21,321 bases of DNA from Massilia sp. UBA2709 (GTDB lineage Bacteria; Pseudomonadota; Gammaproteobacteria; Burkholderiales; Burkholderiaceae_D): positions 1 through 21,321 of the forward strand of contig DEKZ01000054.1 in the NCBI GenBank assembly GCA_002354135.1, in the 5' to 3' direction. The notes below the pieces were generated by a model. That model made no database searches. It saw nothing but the letters and a program-made list of their open reading frames with translations, and was not told where the DNA came from. Positions 1 to 7,346 of the stretch are shown piece after piece; position 1 is the stretch's first letter; every line of letters begins with the position of its first letter. Made by a program: the position numbers and the translations under genes.

Positions 1-1189
1 CGCCGCGCCGCACCACCAGCCGGCGCGCCGCGCGCAGGCGGATCGCCTCGACCGGCGTGGCGGCGTCGAGCAGCACGAAGTCGGCGTGGCAGCCCGGCGC
101 CAGGCCATAGCCTTCCAGGCCGAGGATGCGCGCCGGCGTCTCGGTCACTGCAAGGAAGCACTGGCGCATGGCCTCTTGTCCGGTCATCTGCGCCACGTGC
201 AGGCCCATGTGCGCCACCTCCAGCATGTCGCCCGAACCCAGGCCGTACCACGGGTCCATCACGCAGTCGTGGCCGAAGGCGACCTCGATGCCGGCGGCCA
301 GCAACTCGGGCACGCGGGTCATGCCGCGCCGCTTCGGATACGTGTCGTGGCGGCCCTGCAGGGTGATGTTGATCAGGGGATTGGCGATCGCCGCCACGCC
401 GGATTCGCGCATCAGGGGCAGGAGCTTGCTTACGTAATAATTGTCCATCGAATGCATCGAGGTCAGGTGCGAACCGGCCACCCTGCCCTGCAGGCCCAGG
501 CGCCAGGTCTCGCAGGCCAGGGTCTCGATGTGGCGCGAGAGCGGGTCGTCGGTCTCGTCGCAATGCATGTCCACGCGCAGGCCCTGGTCGGCCGCGAACT
601 CGCACAGCAGGCGCACCGACTCGGCGCCTTGCGCCATCGTGCGTTCGAAGTGCGGGATGCCGCCGACCACGTCCACGCCCATCGCGATGGCGCGCTTCAG
701 GTTGTCGAAGGCGCCGGGGCTGCGCAGCAGGCCATCCTGCGGAAAGGCCACCAGCTGCAGGTCGAGGTAGGGTGCGACGCGGCGGCGCACCTCGAGCAGG
801 GCCTCGACCGCCAGCAGGCGCTCGTCGCAGACGTCGACGTGGGTGCGGACCGCCAGCAGGCCGCGCGCCACCGCCCAGTCGCAATACTGCAACGCGCGTT
901 CGACCAGCGCCTCCTGCGCCAGCTGCGGCTTGAGCTCGCCCCACAGCGCGATACCCTCCAGCAAGGTGCCGGACGCGTTGACGCGCGGCATGCCGTAGCT
1001 GAGCGTGGAATCCATGTGGAAATGGGCGTCGACAAAGGGCGGCGTGACGAGGTCGCCGCCGGCGTCCACCTCCTGCGCGCCCTGCAAGGCCAGCGCCGGG
1101 CCGAGCTCCGCAATGCGCCCTTCCCGCACGGCGATATCGATACCGGTACGTCCGTCCGGCAGGCTGGCATTGCGAACAACAAGATCCAT
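1..1189 (-). CDS. codA: Cytosine deaminase family amidohydrolase, probable 5-methylcytosine-type (3' end cut by window)
   Basis: Hydrolytic deamination of cytosine-type bases in pyrimidine salvage; cytoplasmic metalloenzyme. It is translated on the minus strand from ATG at 1189-1187, preceded by a CAGGAG ribosome-binding site; 396 residues are visible and E. coli CodA is about 427, so only a short C-terminus is missing. All metal and catalytic positions line up with E. coli CodA at a constant offset of 5 (from memory of that protein): His56, His58 (PPFVDAHFHMD), Gln151 (FPQDG), His209 and Glu212 (HCDETDD), His241 and Asp308 (GHDCVMDPW). The residue after Asp308 is Cys309, where E. coli CodA has Asp314; loss of that Asp marks CodA relatives that accept 5-methylcytosine. 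A minus-strand -10-like TACAAT lies at 1216-1221. The gene is divergent from the phasin gene. Family assignment is very secure; substrate is an inference. Confidence 0.93.
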   Translation of the reverse strand, partial: MDLVVRNASLPDGRTGIDIAVREGRIAELGPALALQGAQEVDAGGDLVTPPFVDAHFHMDSTLSYGMPRVNASGTLLEGIALWGELKPQLAQEALVERALQYCDWAVARGLLAVRTHVDVCDERLLAVEALLEVRRRVAPYLDLQLVAFPQDGLLRSPGAFDNLKRAIAMGVDVVGGIPHFERTMAQGAESVRLLCEFAADQGLRVDMHCDETDDPLSRHIETLACETWRLGLQGRVAGSHLTSMHSMDNYYVSKLLPLMRESGVAAIANPLINITLQGRHDTYPKRRGMTRVPELLAAGIEVAFGHDCVMDPWYGLGSGDMLEVAHMGLHVAQMTGQEAMRQCFLAVTETPARILGLEGYGLAPGCHADFVLLDAATPVEAIRLRAARRLVVRRG

Positions 1190-1315
1190 GGCAACTCCTG
1201 AATTTGTTCCAAATCATTGTAGCGATTTCCTGTCACCTGCCTAGCCTAATCGCGTGTCACTTTGTAACAATGCTGCAGCGCAAGATTGCGCGTACGCGAC
1301 AACGTCAAATTGTTC

Positions 1316-1344
1316 TTTTCAACACTCTGCATCAGGGCTACACT
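1316..1344 (+). promoter_or_regulatory. Candidate promoter of the phasin gene
   Basis: TTTTCA (1316-1321) and TACACT (1339-1344) are separated by 17 bp; each hexamer matches the sigma-70 consensus at 4 of 6 positions. The predicted start is near 1351, about 38 bases before the phasin ATG. It is the only reasonably spaced pair I found in this divergent intergenic region (1190-1388). Confidence 0.35.
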
Positions 1345-1351
1345 AGGATTT

Positions 1352-1362
1352 GTTGCAGTGCG
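1352..1362. promoter_or_regulatory. Possible PhaR-type operator (TGC-rich site)
   Basis: GTTGCAGTGCG is an imperfect TTGCA/TGCGC dyad lying at the predicted transcription start of the phasin gene. PhaR repressors of PHA-producing bacteria bind TGC-rich sites in phasin promoters. The site fits that role by position and composition only; no phaR gene is in this window. Confidence 0.25.
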
Positions 1363-1388
1363 CCATAACCGAACGATAGGGAATTCCG

Positions 1389-2174
1389 ATGACTTCACTT
1401 CCAGAACAGTTCCAAGCAGCACGCCAGACCCAGCTCGACAAGCAATTCCAGCTCCTGCGCCAACTGGGCGACGGGGCGCTGGACCGTACCAGCCGCCTCT
1501 TCGCCCTCAACCTTGACGCCTCGCGCGCAGCGGTCGAGCATTCTTCGAACACCATGCGCCAGCTGCTGGCCATGCGCGATCCGCGCGACCTCCTGAACAT
1601 CGGCGCCCAGACCCAGCGCCAGCTGCGCACGATGGTCGACTATAGCCGCGAGCTGTTCAGCATTGCCACGGGCCTGCGGGGCCTCGGCCTGCAGACCTAC
1701 CAGGTAGAAGCCACGACGCCGGCGCCGGCGCTGGCCGCACCTGCCGCCGCCGAGACCGCGCCGCTGAAGGAAGCGGAAATCGTCGCCGACGCGACCGAAG
1801 CCGTCAGCGCCAGCGTCGCGCAAGTGTTGTCCGAAACCACGCCGGCTGCCGCGCCGGCCGGCGCGCCGTCCCCCGAGCCTGCGCATGTTGCCGTCTCCGC
1901 GGCCGAGATTGCGCCCGACACCACGCCGGTCGTGACCTCCGACATCGCCCCGCCGGTGGCGCCGACGCCGATCGCCAAAGCCGCCAGCGAAGTGCTGGAC
2001 CTGCCGGTCGCCCCGCCGCACCCGGTTGCCGCCAGCGTGCCGGTCGAGGTGGCGGTCGAGATCGAAGTGCCGAAGGTCGAACCAATCGAGGCCCCCCCGC
2101 CGGTCGCCGTCCCCTCGGGCGCGCCGAAGCTCACGGAAATCCGTGGCGGACGTGGCCGCAAGAAGCAGAACTGA
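1389..2174 (+). CDS. Phasin family protein (PHA granule-associated) with long Ala/Pro/Val-rich tail
   Basis: Phasins coat polyhydroxyalkanoate granules in the cytoplasm and affect granule number and size. Residues 1-105 are amphipathic helix typical of the Phasin_2 family (start MTSLPEQFQAARQTQLDKQF, later MVDYSRELFSIATG). Residues 107-250 are low-complexity Ala/Pro/Val/Glu, and the protein ends with a basic GRGRKKQN. At 261 residues it is longer than the usual 180-190 of this family because of the tail. The start is supported by AGGGAA eight bases upstream. It stands alone: divergent from the cytosine deaminase gene and closed by a terminator at 2244. The basic end could touch DNA, as in PhaM-like granule–nucleoid linkers, but that is a guess. 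Confidence 0.82.
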   Translation: MTSLPEQFQAARQTQLDKQFQLLRQLGDGALDRTSRLFALNLDASRAAVEHSSNTMRQLLAMRDPRDLLNIGAQTQRQLRTMVDYSRELFSIATGLRGLGLQTYQVEATTPAPALAAPAAAETAPLKEAEIVADATEAVSASVAQVLSETTPAAAPAGAPSPEPAHVAVSAAEIAPDTTPVVTSDIAPPVAPTPIAKAASEVLDLPVAPPHPVAASVPVEVAVEIEVPKVEPIEAPPPVAVPSGAPKLTEIRGGRGRKKQN

Positions 2175-2243
2175 TGCAGGTCTGATGCAGGACTGATTCC
2201 TGCAGGCACGCGCGCTGCGCCGCGCGGACAAAGAAAGTAAACT

Positions 2244-2269
2244 AGCGGGCTTCGGCCCGCTTTCTTTTT
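2244..2269 (+). terminator. Rho-independent terminator of the phasin gene
   Basis: A perfect AGCGGGC–TTCG–GCCCGCT hairpin (2244-2261) with a stable tetraloop is followed by TTCTTTTT. An A-rich stretch (AAGAAAG, 2231-2237) lies upstream, so it may also work on the minus strand. It ends 26 bases before the ABC transporter start and separates the two genes. Confidence 0.9.
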
Positions 2270-2295
2270 CGCGGGCGCAATAGCAAGGAATTCCG

Positions 2296-4056
2296 ATGAG
2301 TCTAGCGAGCTTGGTGGGCAGCTTCGTGCTGCGCCACTGGAAAGCATACGCGTCGTCCGCGGTCATGCTGATCGGGGTCGCGGTGTGCAGCGTATGGGTG
2401 CCGCGCAAGGTCGGCGCCATGATCGACGGCCTGGCCGCGCACCGGCTGTCGAGCCACGACCTGATGGTCGGGATCGCGCAACTGCTGGCGCTGGGCCTGG
2501 TGATCTACGTGCTCCGGGTATGCTGGCGCGTGCGCCTGTATTCGGCCGCCTACCGCCTCGGGGTCGAGCTGCGCATGCGCCTGTACAAGCGCCTGTCCAG
2601 CCAGGGCCCTGCCTTCTACCAGAAGCAGCGCACCGGCGACCTGATGGCACTGGGCACCAACGACATCGACGCCATCGAGATGGCCGCCGGCGAAGCGATG
2701 CTGGCCGGCTTCGACGGCACGCTGACCCTGGTCATGGTGCTGGGCGTGATGCTGCTCGGCGTCGACTACCGGCTGGCCCTGGTCGCGCTCCTGCCCTTCC
2801 CCCTGATGGGCCTGGCCTTCTGGACCATCTCGCGCCACATCCACACCGCCGAAACCGATTCCCTGAAACGTTTTTCGGACCTGAACGACCACGTGCAGGA
2901 ATCGCTCTCGGGCGTGCGCACCCTGCGCGCCCTGGGCCTGGAAGCGCGCAGCGCCGGCCAGTTCGCCGAGCTGGCCGGCAAGGCTTCGGAAGCGAGCCTC
3001 GCCGCCCAGAAATGGGAGGCGGCCTACGAACCGGCCGTCGGCCTGACCCTCACCGCCGCCAGCACGCTCACGCTCGGCCTGGGCGGCTACCTGGTCTGGC
3101 AGAACCAGCTCACCATCGGCGCCCTGACCAGCTTCACCATGTACCTCGGCCAGCTGATCTGGCCGATGTTCGCGGCCGGCTGGGTGCTCTCCCTGATCGA
3201 GCGCGGCCGCGCCGGTCTCGCGCGCCTGCAGCCGATGCTCGACGCGCCGCTTACCGTAGTCGACGAAGGCCGCATCGAAGCGATCGAGGACGGTCCCCTG
3301 GTGCTGCGCGATGTCAGCTTCACGTATTCCAGCGCCACCCAACCGGCGCTCGACAAGGTCTCGGTGGCGCTGCGCCCGGGCATGACCCTGGGCCTGGTCG
3401 GCCCCACCGGCGCCGGCAAGTCGACCCTGCTGCGCGTGCTGCTGCGCCAGGCCGAGCCGCAGAAGGGCGAAGTCACCTGGGGCGGCCACCGGCTCGACGC
3501 CTACAAGCTGGCGGCCCTGCGCGCGGCAACCAGCTGGGTGCCGCAGGAATCCTTCCTGTTCTCGGCCAGCATCGCCGAGAACATCGCGCTGGCCCGTCCC
3601 GGCGCCAGCCGCCTTGAAGTCGAGGAAGCGGCCAGGATGGCTGCCATCCACGACGACATCCTGCGCTTCCCGCACGGCTACGACACCCCGGTCGGCGAAA
3701 AGGGCATCACGCTCTCGGGCGGACAGCGCCAGCGCGTCGCCCTGGCGCGCGCCCTGGTCCATGCGCCGCGCCTGCTGCTGCTCGACGAACCGCTGGGTGC
3801 GCTCGATGCGCTCACCCGCATCGAGATGCAGCGCCTGATCGAGACCTTGTGGCGGCGCCAGGGTTTTACCGCCGTGCTGGTCACCCATGACGTCCAGGAA
3901 GCGCTGGCCCTGGCCGACCGGGTGCTGGTCGTCGACGGCGGGCGCATCGCTCACGATATCCCGGTGGCCTTGCCGCGGCCGCGCGAACGCGGCAGTCTGG
4001 ACTTTGCCAGCCTCGAGCGTGAGCTGCTTGGCAGCGTCCTCGGGTATTCGGTTTGA
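2296..4056 (+). CDS. ABC exporter half-transporter (MdlA-like) with SsuB-like C-terminal ATPase half
   Basis: Inner-membrane ABC protein of 586 residues: a six-helix transmembrane domain (about 1-300) fused to a nucleotide-binding domain (about 330-586). Visible motifs: A-loop FTY (about 342-344), Walker A GPTGAGKST (369-377), Q-loop VPQES, exporter-type GYDTPVGEKGITLSGGQ (signature 473-477), Walker B LLLLDEP (493-499) and H-loop His531. The part up to the signature resembles MdlA/MdlB multidrug-type exporters. From the signature on, the sequence (DEPLGALDALTRIEMQ, LVTHDVQEALALADRV, PRPRERGS) matches my memory of the aliphatic sulfonate importer ATPase SsuB, not an exporter (DDALSAVD, SAHRLS). 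All ATPase motifs are intact, so it is probably functional. The start has AAGGAA upstream. No second half-transporter is adjacent; it may homodimerise. Substrate unknown. Confidence 0.88.
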   Translation: MSLASLVGSFVLRHWKAYASSAVMLIGVAVCSVWVPRKVGAMIDGLAAHRLSSHDLMVGIAQLLALGLVIYVLRVCWRVRLYSAAYRLGVELRMRLYKRLSSQGPAFYQKQRTGDLMALGTNDIDAIEMAAGEAMLAGFDGTLTLVMVLGVMLLGVDYRLALVALLPFPLMGLAFWTISRHIHTAETDSLKRFSDLNDHVQESLSGVRTLRALGLEARSAGQFAELAGKASEASLAAQKWEAAYEPAVGLTLTAASTLTLGLGGYLVWQNQLTIGALTSFTMYLGQLIWPMFAAGWVLSLIERGRAGLARLQPMLDAPLTVVDEGRIEAIEDGPLVLRDVSFTYSSATQPALDKVSVALRPGMTLGLVGPTGAGKSTLLRVLLRQAEPQKGEVTWGGHRLDAYKLAALRAATSWVPQESFLFSASIAENIALARPGASRLEVEEAARMAAIHDDILRFPHGYDTPVGEKGITLSGGQRQRVALARALVHAPRLLLLDEPLGALDALTRIEMQRLIETLWRRQGFTAVLVTHDVQEALALADRVLVVDGGRIAHDIPVALPRPRERGSLDFASLERELLGSVLGYSV

Positions 4057-4076
4057 TCCATCTCATACCTGCCTTT

Positions 4077-4096
4077 CCGCCTTGTCCCGGAGGCGG
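4077..4096 (+). terminator. Weak terminator-like hairpin after the ABC transporter
   Basis: CCGCCT–8 nt–AGGCGG hairpin 20 bases after the stop codon, followed by the pyrimidine-rich CCGTCCCTCTTT. The stem is short and the T tract poor, so termination is only plausible. Confidence 0.3.
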
Positions 4097-4563
4097 CCGT
4101 CCCTCTTTGCGCAGCCGATTAAGCGTCCCTTAAGCCGGCATTGCACGGAAGTCAAGAAGTGAATGTCGATCCACCGTAAATACAACAGTGATCACATTGG
4201 CTAGTTGCCCAATTTCACGCTATTTCTTTCTGCAACGCACTAACTCATGGGTCATTTCTACAAAGAGTCAAAGATGACTTGGTGAAACTTCGTCGGTCAT
4301 CGGCAAACAAACCGTTAAATGGTGGCGAAGTTGCTGCAAATATGCATGAGAAGTAAGTAAATGTTATGCAAGAAACTTTGATATTTACTTAACGAAATTA
4401 ATTCCATAAAGAAAAATTCCAGAAGGAAATTCGTTATGTGAGCTAGCGCACAATAGAATCTGCGTTTGACAATCGGAAACGAGTCGAATATTGTCAGCAG
4501 CTCGCGTCGAGCGAAATTTTAAAACTGCAACAAAGTCCAACCAACGGATTCTGGAGGAAAAGA
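4097..4563. other. Gene-free, AT-rich intergenic stretch with inverted repeats
   Basis: About 470 bases without a credible gene. From about 4140 on the composition is much more AT-rich than any neighbouring coding region. It contains TAAGTAAAT/ATTTACTTA (4354-4362 and 4383-4391) and TAACGAA/TTCGTTA (4390-4396 and 4430-4436). Open frames are short or antisense and lack ribosome-binding sites. It probably holds the promoter of the small gene at 4564, but I could not pick out convincing -35/-10 boxes. Confidence 0.5.
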
Positions 4564-4767
4564 ATGGAACAATTCCAACCGAAGCACGAGGAAAAGGTGA
4601 AAGCCCTGAGCGTGGACGATGAATGCTTCTACATCGATCTCGAATGCGGATTACGCCTGAGCGGTCCCCGCCTGGTGGCCGTTCCGCTCTCGGAGGCCGA
4701 GAACCTGGCGGCGCCCCGTAACGCCGCGCTTCGCCATGACTGGGAAGCAGCGCCCGTGCTGGATTGA
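4564..4767 (+). CDS. Small hypothetical protein (67 aa)
   Basis: Short reading frame starting MEQFQPKHEEKVKALSVDDE, with a strong TGGAGGAAAAG ribosome-binding site directly upstream of the ATG. The body has a beta-rich pattern (ECFYIDLECGLRLSG, RLVAVPLSEAENLA) with some likeness to the start of DUF2442-type small proteins, but the match is weak and the usual C-terminal motif is missing. No signal peptide or membrane segment. It is isolated: an AT-rich region before it and the ybhP/clsB pair after. I do not recognise it with confidence; the strong ribosome-binding site is the main argument that it is translated. Confidence 0.55.
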   Translation: MEQFQPKHEEKVKALSVDDECFYIDLECGLRLSGPRLVAVPLSEAENLAAPRNAALRHDWEAAPVLD

Positions 4768-4910
4768 TCCGACGAGTACGGGGCGGGGCCAAGTTTCTGG
4801 CGCCGTGCCCTGTACCACCCGACACCCCGCATGGCGGCATCTTGCACGCCACGCCGCACGATTGGACATCGTTCCAAAATGACATGGTCTGATGGGGGTA
4901 GAATGTTCCC

Positions 4911-5720
4911 ATGAAGATTCGTGTCGCAACCTATAACATCCACAAGGGCGTTTCGTCGCTGCGCAGTACCCCTCGGGTGCTGGCGCTGAAGAAAGCGATC
5001 TCCGAATTCCACGCCGATATCGTCTTCCTGCAGGAAGTGCAGGGCAGGCATGACCGCCACCAGGCGCGCTATGGTAACCACAAGCGCGAACACCGGATCT
5101 GGCCGGAAACGGCCCAATACGAATACTTCGCCGGCGACTCCCACCATTCGGCCTACGGCATGAACGCGGTCTACGACCACGGCCACCACGGCAACGCCCT
5201 GCTCAGCAGTTTTCCGATCGAAAACAGCCATAACCACGACGTCTCCGACCATGCCTACGAGCAGCGCGGCATCCTGCATTGCGTACTCGAAACGCCGGCC
5301 GGCCGCGTCCACTGCTATGTGGTGCACCTGGGCCTGTTCGAAGGCGGCCGCGGACGCCAGACCCTGCAGTTGATTGAGGCCGTCCAGCAGTCGTCGCACG
5401 ACGAGCCGGTCATCATCGCCGGCGACTTCAACGACTGGCGCAATACCCTCAGCGAGCGCCTGCGCAATGCCCTCGGCGTAGCCGAGGTGTTCGACGAACT
5501 GGGGCCACGTTCGCCCCTGGGCGACATGGTGCGCAGCTGGGCCGGCCGCCAGCCGCGCCTGGCGCCGGCGCGCACTTTCCCGGCGGCGCTGCCCTGGTTC
5601 CGCCTGGACCGCATCTACGTGCGCGGCTTCAAGGTCGACAATGCCCAGGTGATGGCGGGCCCGATCTGGGCCAAGCTGTCCGATCACGCCCCGATTGTCG
5701 CGGAACTCCAGCTGGCCTAG
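4911..5720 (+). CDS. ybhP: Endonuclease/exonuclease/phosphatase (EEP) family protein, YbhP-like
   Basis: Metal-dependent phosphodiesterase fold of 269 residues. The EEP active-site signatures are all present: Asn9 (ATYNIHKG), Glu42 (FLQEVQ), His139 (VVHLGLF), Asp172 and Asn174 (AGDFNDW), Asp233 (RLDRIYV) and Asp258–His259 (LSDHAPI). There is no signal peptide. It lies three bases before the cardiolipin synthase gene; in E. coli ybhP likewise precedes ybhO/clsB, which supports the name and hints at a role in phospholipid metabolism, though the substrate is not known to me. There is no clear Shine-Dalgarno: GGGGG lies 12-16 bases upstream, and a -10-like TAGAAT (4899-4904) sits so close to the ATG that the transcript could be almost leaderless. 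Confidence 0.88.
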   Translation: MKIRVATYNIHKGVSSLRSTPRVLALKKAISEFHADIVFLQEVQGRHDRHQARYGNHKREHRIWPETAQYEYFAGDSHHSAYGMNAVYDHGHHGNALLSSFPIENSHNHDVSDHAYEQRGILHCVLETPAGRVHCYVVHLGLFEGGRGRQTLQLIEAVQQSSHDEPVIIAGDFNDWRNTLSERLRNALGVAEVFDELGPRSPLGDMVRSWAGRQPRLAPARTFPAALPWFRLDRIYVRGFKVDNAQVMAGPIWAKLSDHAPIVAELQLA

Positions 5721-5723
5721 CGT

Positions 5724-6884
5724 ATGCGCACGGTCAGCTATGTAGCGAACAACGACGTCACCCTGCTCGAAACCGGACAACAACTGTTCCCGGCGATGAT
5801 CGCGGCCATCGACGCCGCCCAGCACGACATCCTGTTCGAAACCTATATCTTTGCCGAGGACGACGTGGCGCGCGGCGTCGAGGCGGCGCTGATCCGTGCG
5901 GCCAAGCGCGGCGTCAAGGTGCGCGTGCTGGTCGACTGGTTCGGCACCGGGCACCGGGTCTGCTGCCGGCGCGCGGAAGCCTTTGCCGAAGCCGGCGTGC
6001 ACTACCGCGTCTTCAATCCCTGGTTCAAGCGCGGCATCACCCGTACGCACCGCAAGATCGCCGTGGTCGACCGCGGCGTCGCCTTCGTCGGCGGCATCAA
6101 CATCAACGACGACATGCTGTGCGACTACGAGCCCTACCGTCCGCTGCCGGCGCCGCGCTGGGACTTCGCGGTGCAGGTCAAGGGACCGCTGGTCGCCCAG
6201 ATCCACCTTGAAGCGCAGGCGCAGTGGACCCGCGCCGGCCACCTGAACCTGATCCGTCGCATCGGCCTGTTCCGCGAGATGCGGCGCCAGCCGCCCAGCG
6301 AGGGTGCGCGCCCGATGCGCGCCGCCTTTGTCGTGCGCGACAACCTGCGCAACCGGCGCACCATCCAGCGCGCCTACCTGCAGGCGATCGGACAGGCCCG
6401 TAAAAGCGTGCTGCTGGCCAATCCCTACTTTGCGCCGGGGCGGAAATTCCGGGAGGCGCTGGCATGCGCAGCCCGCCGCGGCGTCGAGGTCACGCTTCTG
6501 ATCGGCGTCGGCGAATTCAGGCTGCAGGACGCGGTGGCGCGTTCTTTCTATCCGAAGCTGTTGGCGGCCGGCATCAAGGTGGTCGAATACCGCAAGACCC
6601 AGCTGCACGCCAAGATCGCGGTGGTCGACGACGACTGGGCGACCGTGGGCTCGAGCAACTGCGACGGCCTGTCGCTGTTCCTGAACCAGGAAGCGAACGT
6701 GGTGGTGCGCGACGCCGGCTTCGCACGCGCTGTGCGCGCCCATATCCTGCGCGGCGTGGCGGACGGCGTGCCGGTCCGTGCCGAGGACTTCGCCGGCATC
6801 GGCTGGGTGCGCCGCGTGTGCTATGAAACGGCTTACCTTGTGTATAAACTGGCGATGCGGATTTTTGCAATCGGTTACGCTTGA
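5724..6884 (+). CDS. clsB: Cardiolipin synthase B (phospholipase D family)
   Basis: Condenses phospholipids to cardiolipin at the inner membrane. The 386-residue protein carries two HKD motifs typical of the PLD superfamily: H109-x-K111-x4-D116 (HRKIAVVD) followed by GGININDD, and H295-x-K297-x4-D302 (HAKIAVVD) followed by WATVGSSNCDG. It lacks the N-terminal transmembrane pair of ClsA, as expected for ClsB/YbhO. The C-terminus (VCYETAYLVYKLAMRIFAIG) is hydrophobic/amphipathic and could bind membrane. The start lies three bases after the ybhP stop without its own strong ribosome-binding site, so translation is probably coupled. Family certain; the B subtype rests on length and on the ybhP neighbour. 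Confidence 0.92.
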   Translation: MRTVSYVANNDVTLLETGQQLFPAMIAAIDAAQHDILFETYIFAEDDVARGVEAALIRAAKRGVKVRVLVDWFGTGHRVCCRRAEAFAEAGVHYRVFNPWFKRGITRTHRKIAVVDRGVAFVGGININDDMLCDYEPYRPLPAPRWDFAVQVKGPLVAQIHLEAQAQWTRAGHLNLIRRIGLFREMRRQPPSEGARPMRAAFVVRDNLRNRRTIQRAYLQAIGQARKSVLLANPYFAPGRKFREALACAARRGVEVTLLIGVGEFRLQDAVARSFYPKLLAAGIKVVEYRKTQLHAKIAVVDDDWATVGSSNCDGLSLFLNQEANVVVRDAGFARAVRAHILRGVADGVPVRAEDFAGIGWVRRVCYETAYLVYKLAMRIFAIGYA

Positions 6885-6947
6885 CGGGGTCGAAAAACCT
6901 GTCATGCGTCGGCATATGGGGTGCTCGAACCAAACCGAGGACTAGCA

Positions 6948-7328
6948 ATGGAAGACAACAACGTACGCATCGACAAATGGCTGTGGGCCGCGCGCTTCTT
7001 CAAGACGCGCTCGCTTGCCGCCGAGGCGGTCGACCGCGGCCGGGTGCGTATCGGCGGCGAGCCGGTCAAGCCGGCGCGTACCGTCAAGCTGAACGACAAG
7101 ATTTTCATCGACAATGGCTCGGACCGCTGGGAGGTCGTGGTGCTGGGCCTGTCGGACAAGCGCGGACCCGCGCCGGTGGCGCGCGAGCTGTACCGTGAGA
7201 CCGAGGAGAGCCTCGTGCGCCGCGAAAACGATTCCGAGGCGCGCAGGCTGTTCCCCGAGCCGGGCAGCACGATCAAGGGAAGGCCGACCAAGCGGGACCG
7301 GCGGGCGATTTCGCGGGCGGGTGGGTGA
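6948..7328 (+). CDS. hslR: Hsp15-type S4 domain RNA-binding protein
   Basis: Hsp15 rescues stalled 50S subunits carrying peptidyl-tRNA after heat stress. The 126-residue protein opens with the S4 RNA-binding domain (VRIDKWLWAARFFKTRSLA, about residues 5-70) and ends in a basic tail (GRPTKRDRRAI), matching E. coli HslR throughout (KTR, RGRV, RPAPVARELY, ETEES). I chose ATG 6948 because CCGAGG lies upstream at a normal distance and the S4 domain begins at once; a GTG at 6921 in frame would add nine residues without a ribosome-binding site. Downstream is a palindromic repeat element. Confidence 0.92.
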   Translation: MEDNNVRIDKWLWAARFFKTRSLAAEAVDRGRVRIGGEPVKPARTVKLNDKIFIDNGSDRWEVVVLGLSDKRGPAPVARELYRETEESLVRRENDSEARRLFPEPGSTIKGRPTKRDRRAISRAGG

Positions 7329-7346
7329 TGGCGCTGCACATCTGGA

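Noticed and set aside
86..1201. 371-codon plus-strand open frame at the left edge
   Set aside because: The minus strand encodes a full-length-quality cytosine deaminase across the same bases; the plus frame is its shadow.
1231..1261. Two CTGTCAC/GTGTCAC motifs upstream of the phasin gene as a Pho box
   Set aside because: They are 24 bp apart, not a multiple of 11, and no unit lies between them.
2302..3954. 550-codon minus-strand open frame
   Set aside because: Shadow of the ABC transporter; Gln/His/Asp-rich translation without domain features.
4629..6905. 758-codon minus-strand open frame
   Set aside because: Antisense to ybhP and clsB, both with intact catalytic motifs; composition is typical of a shadow frame.
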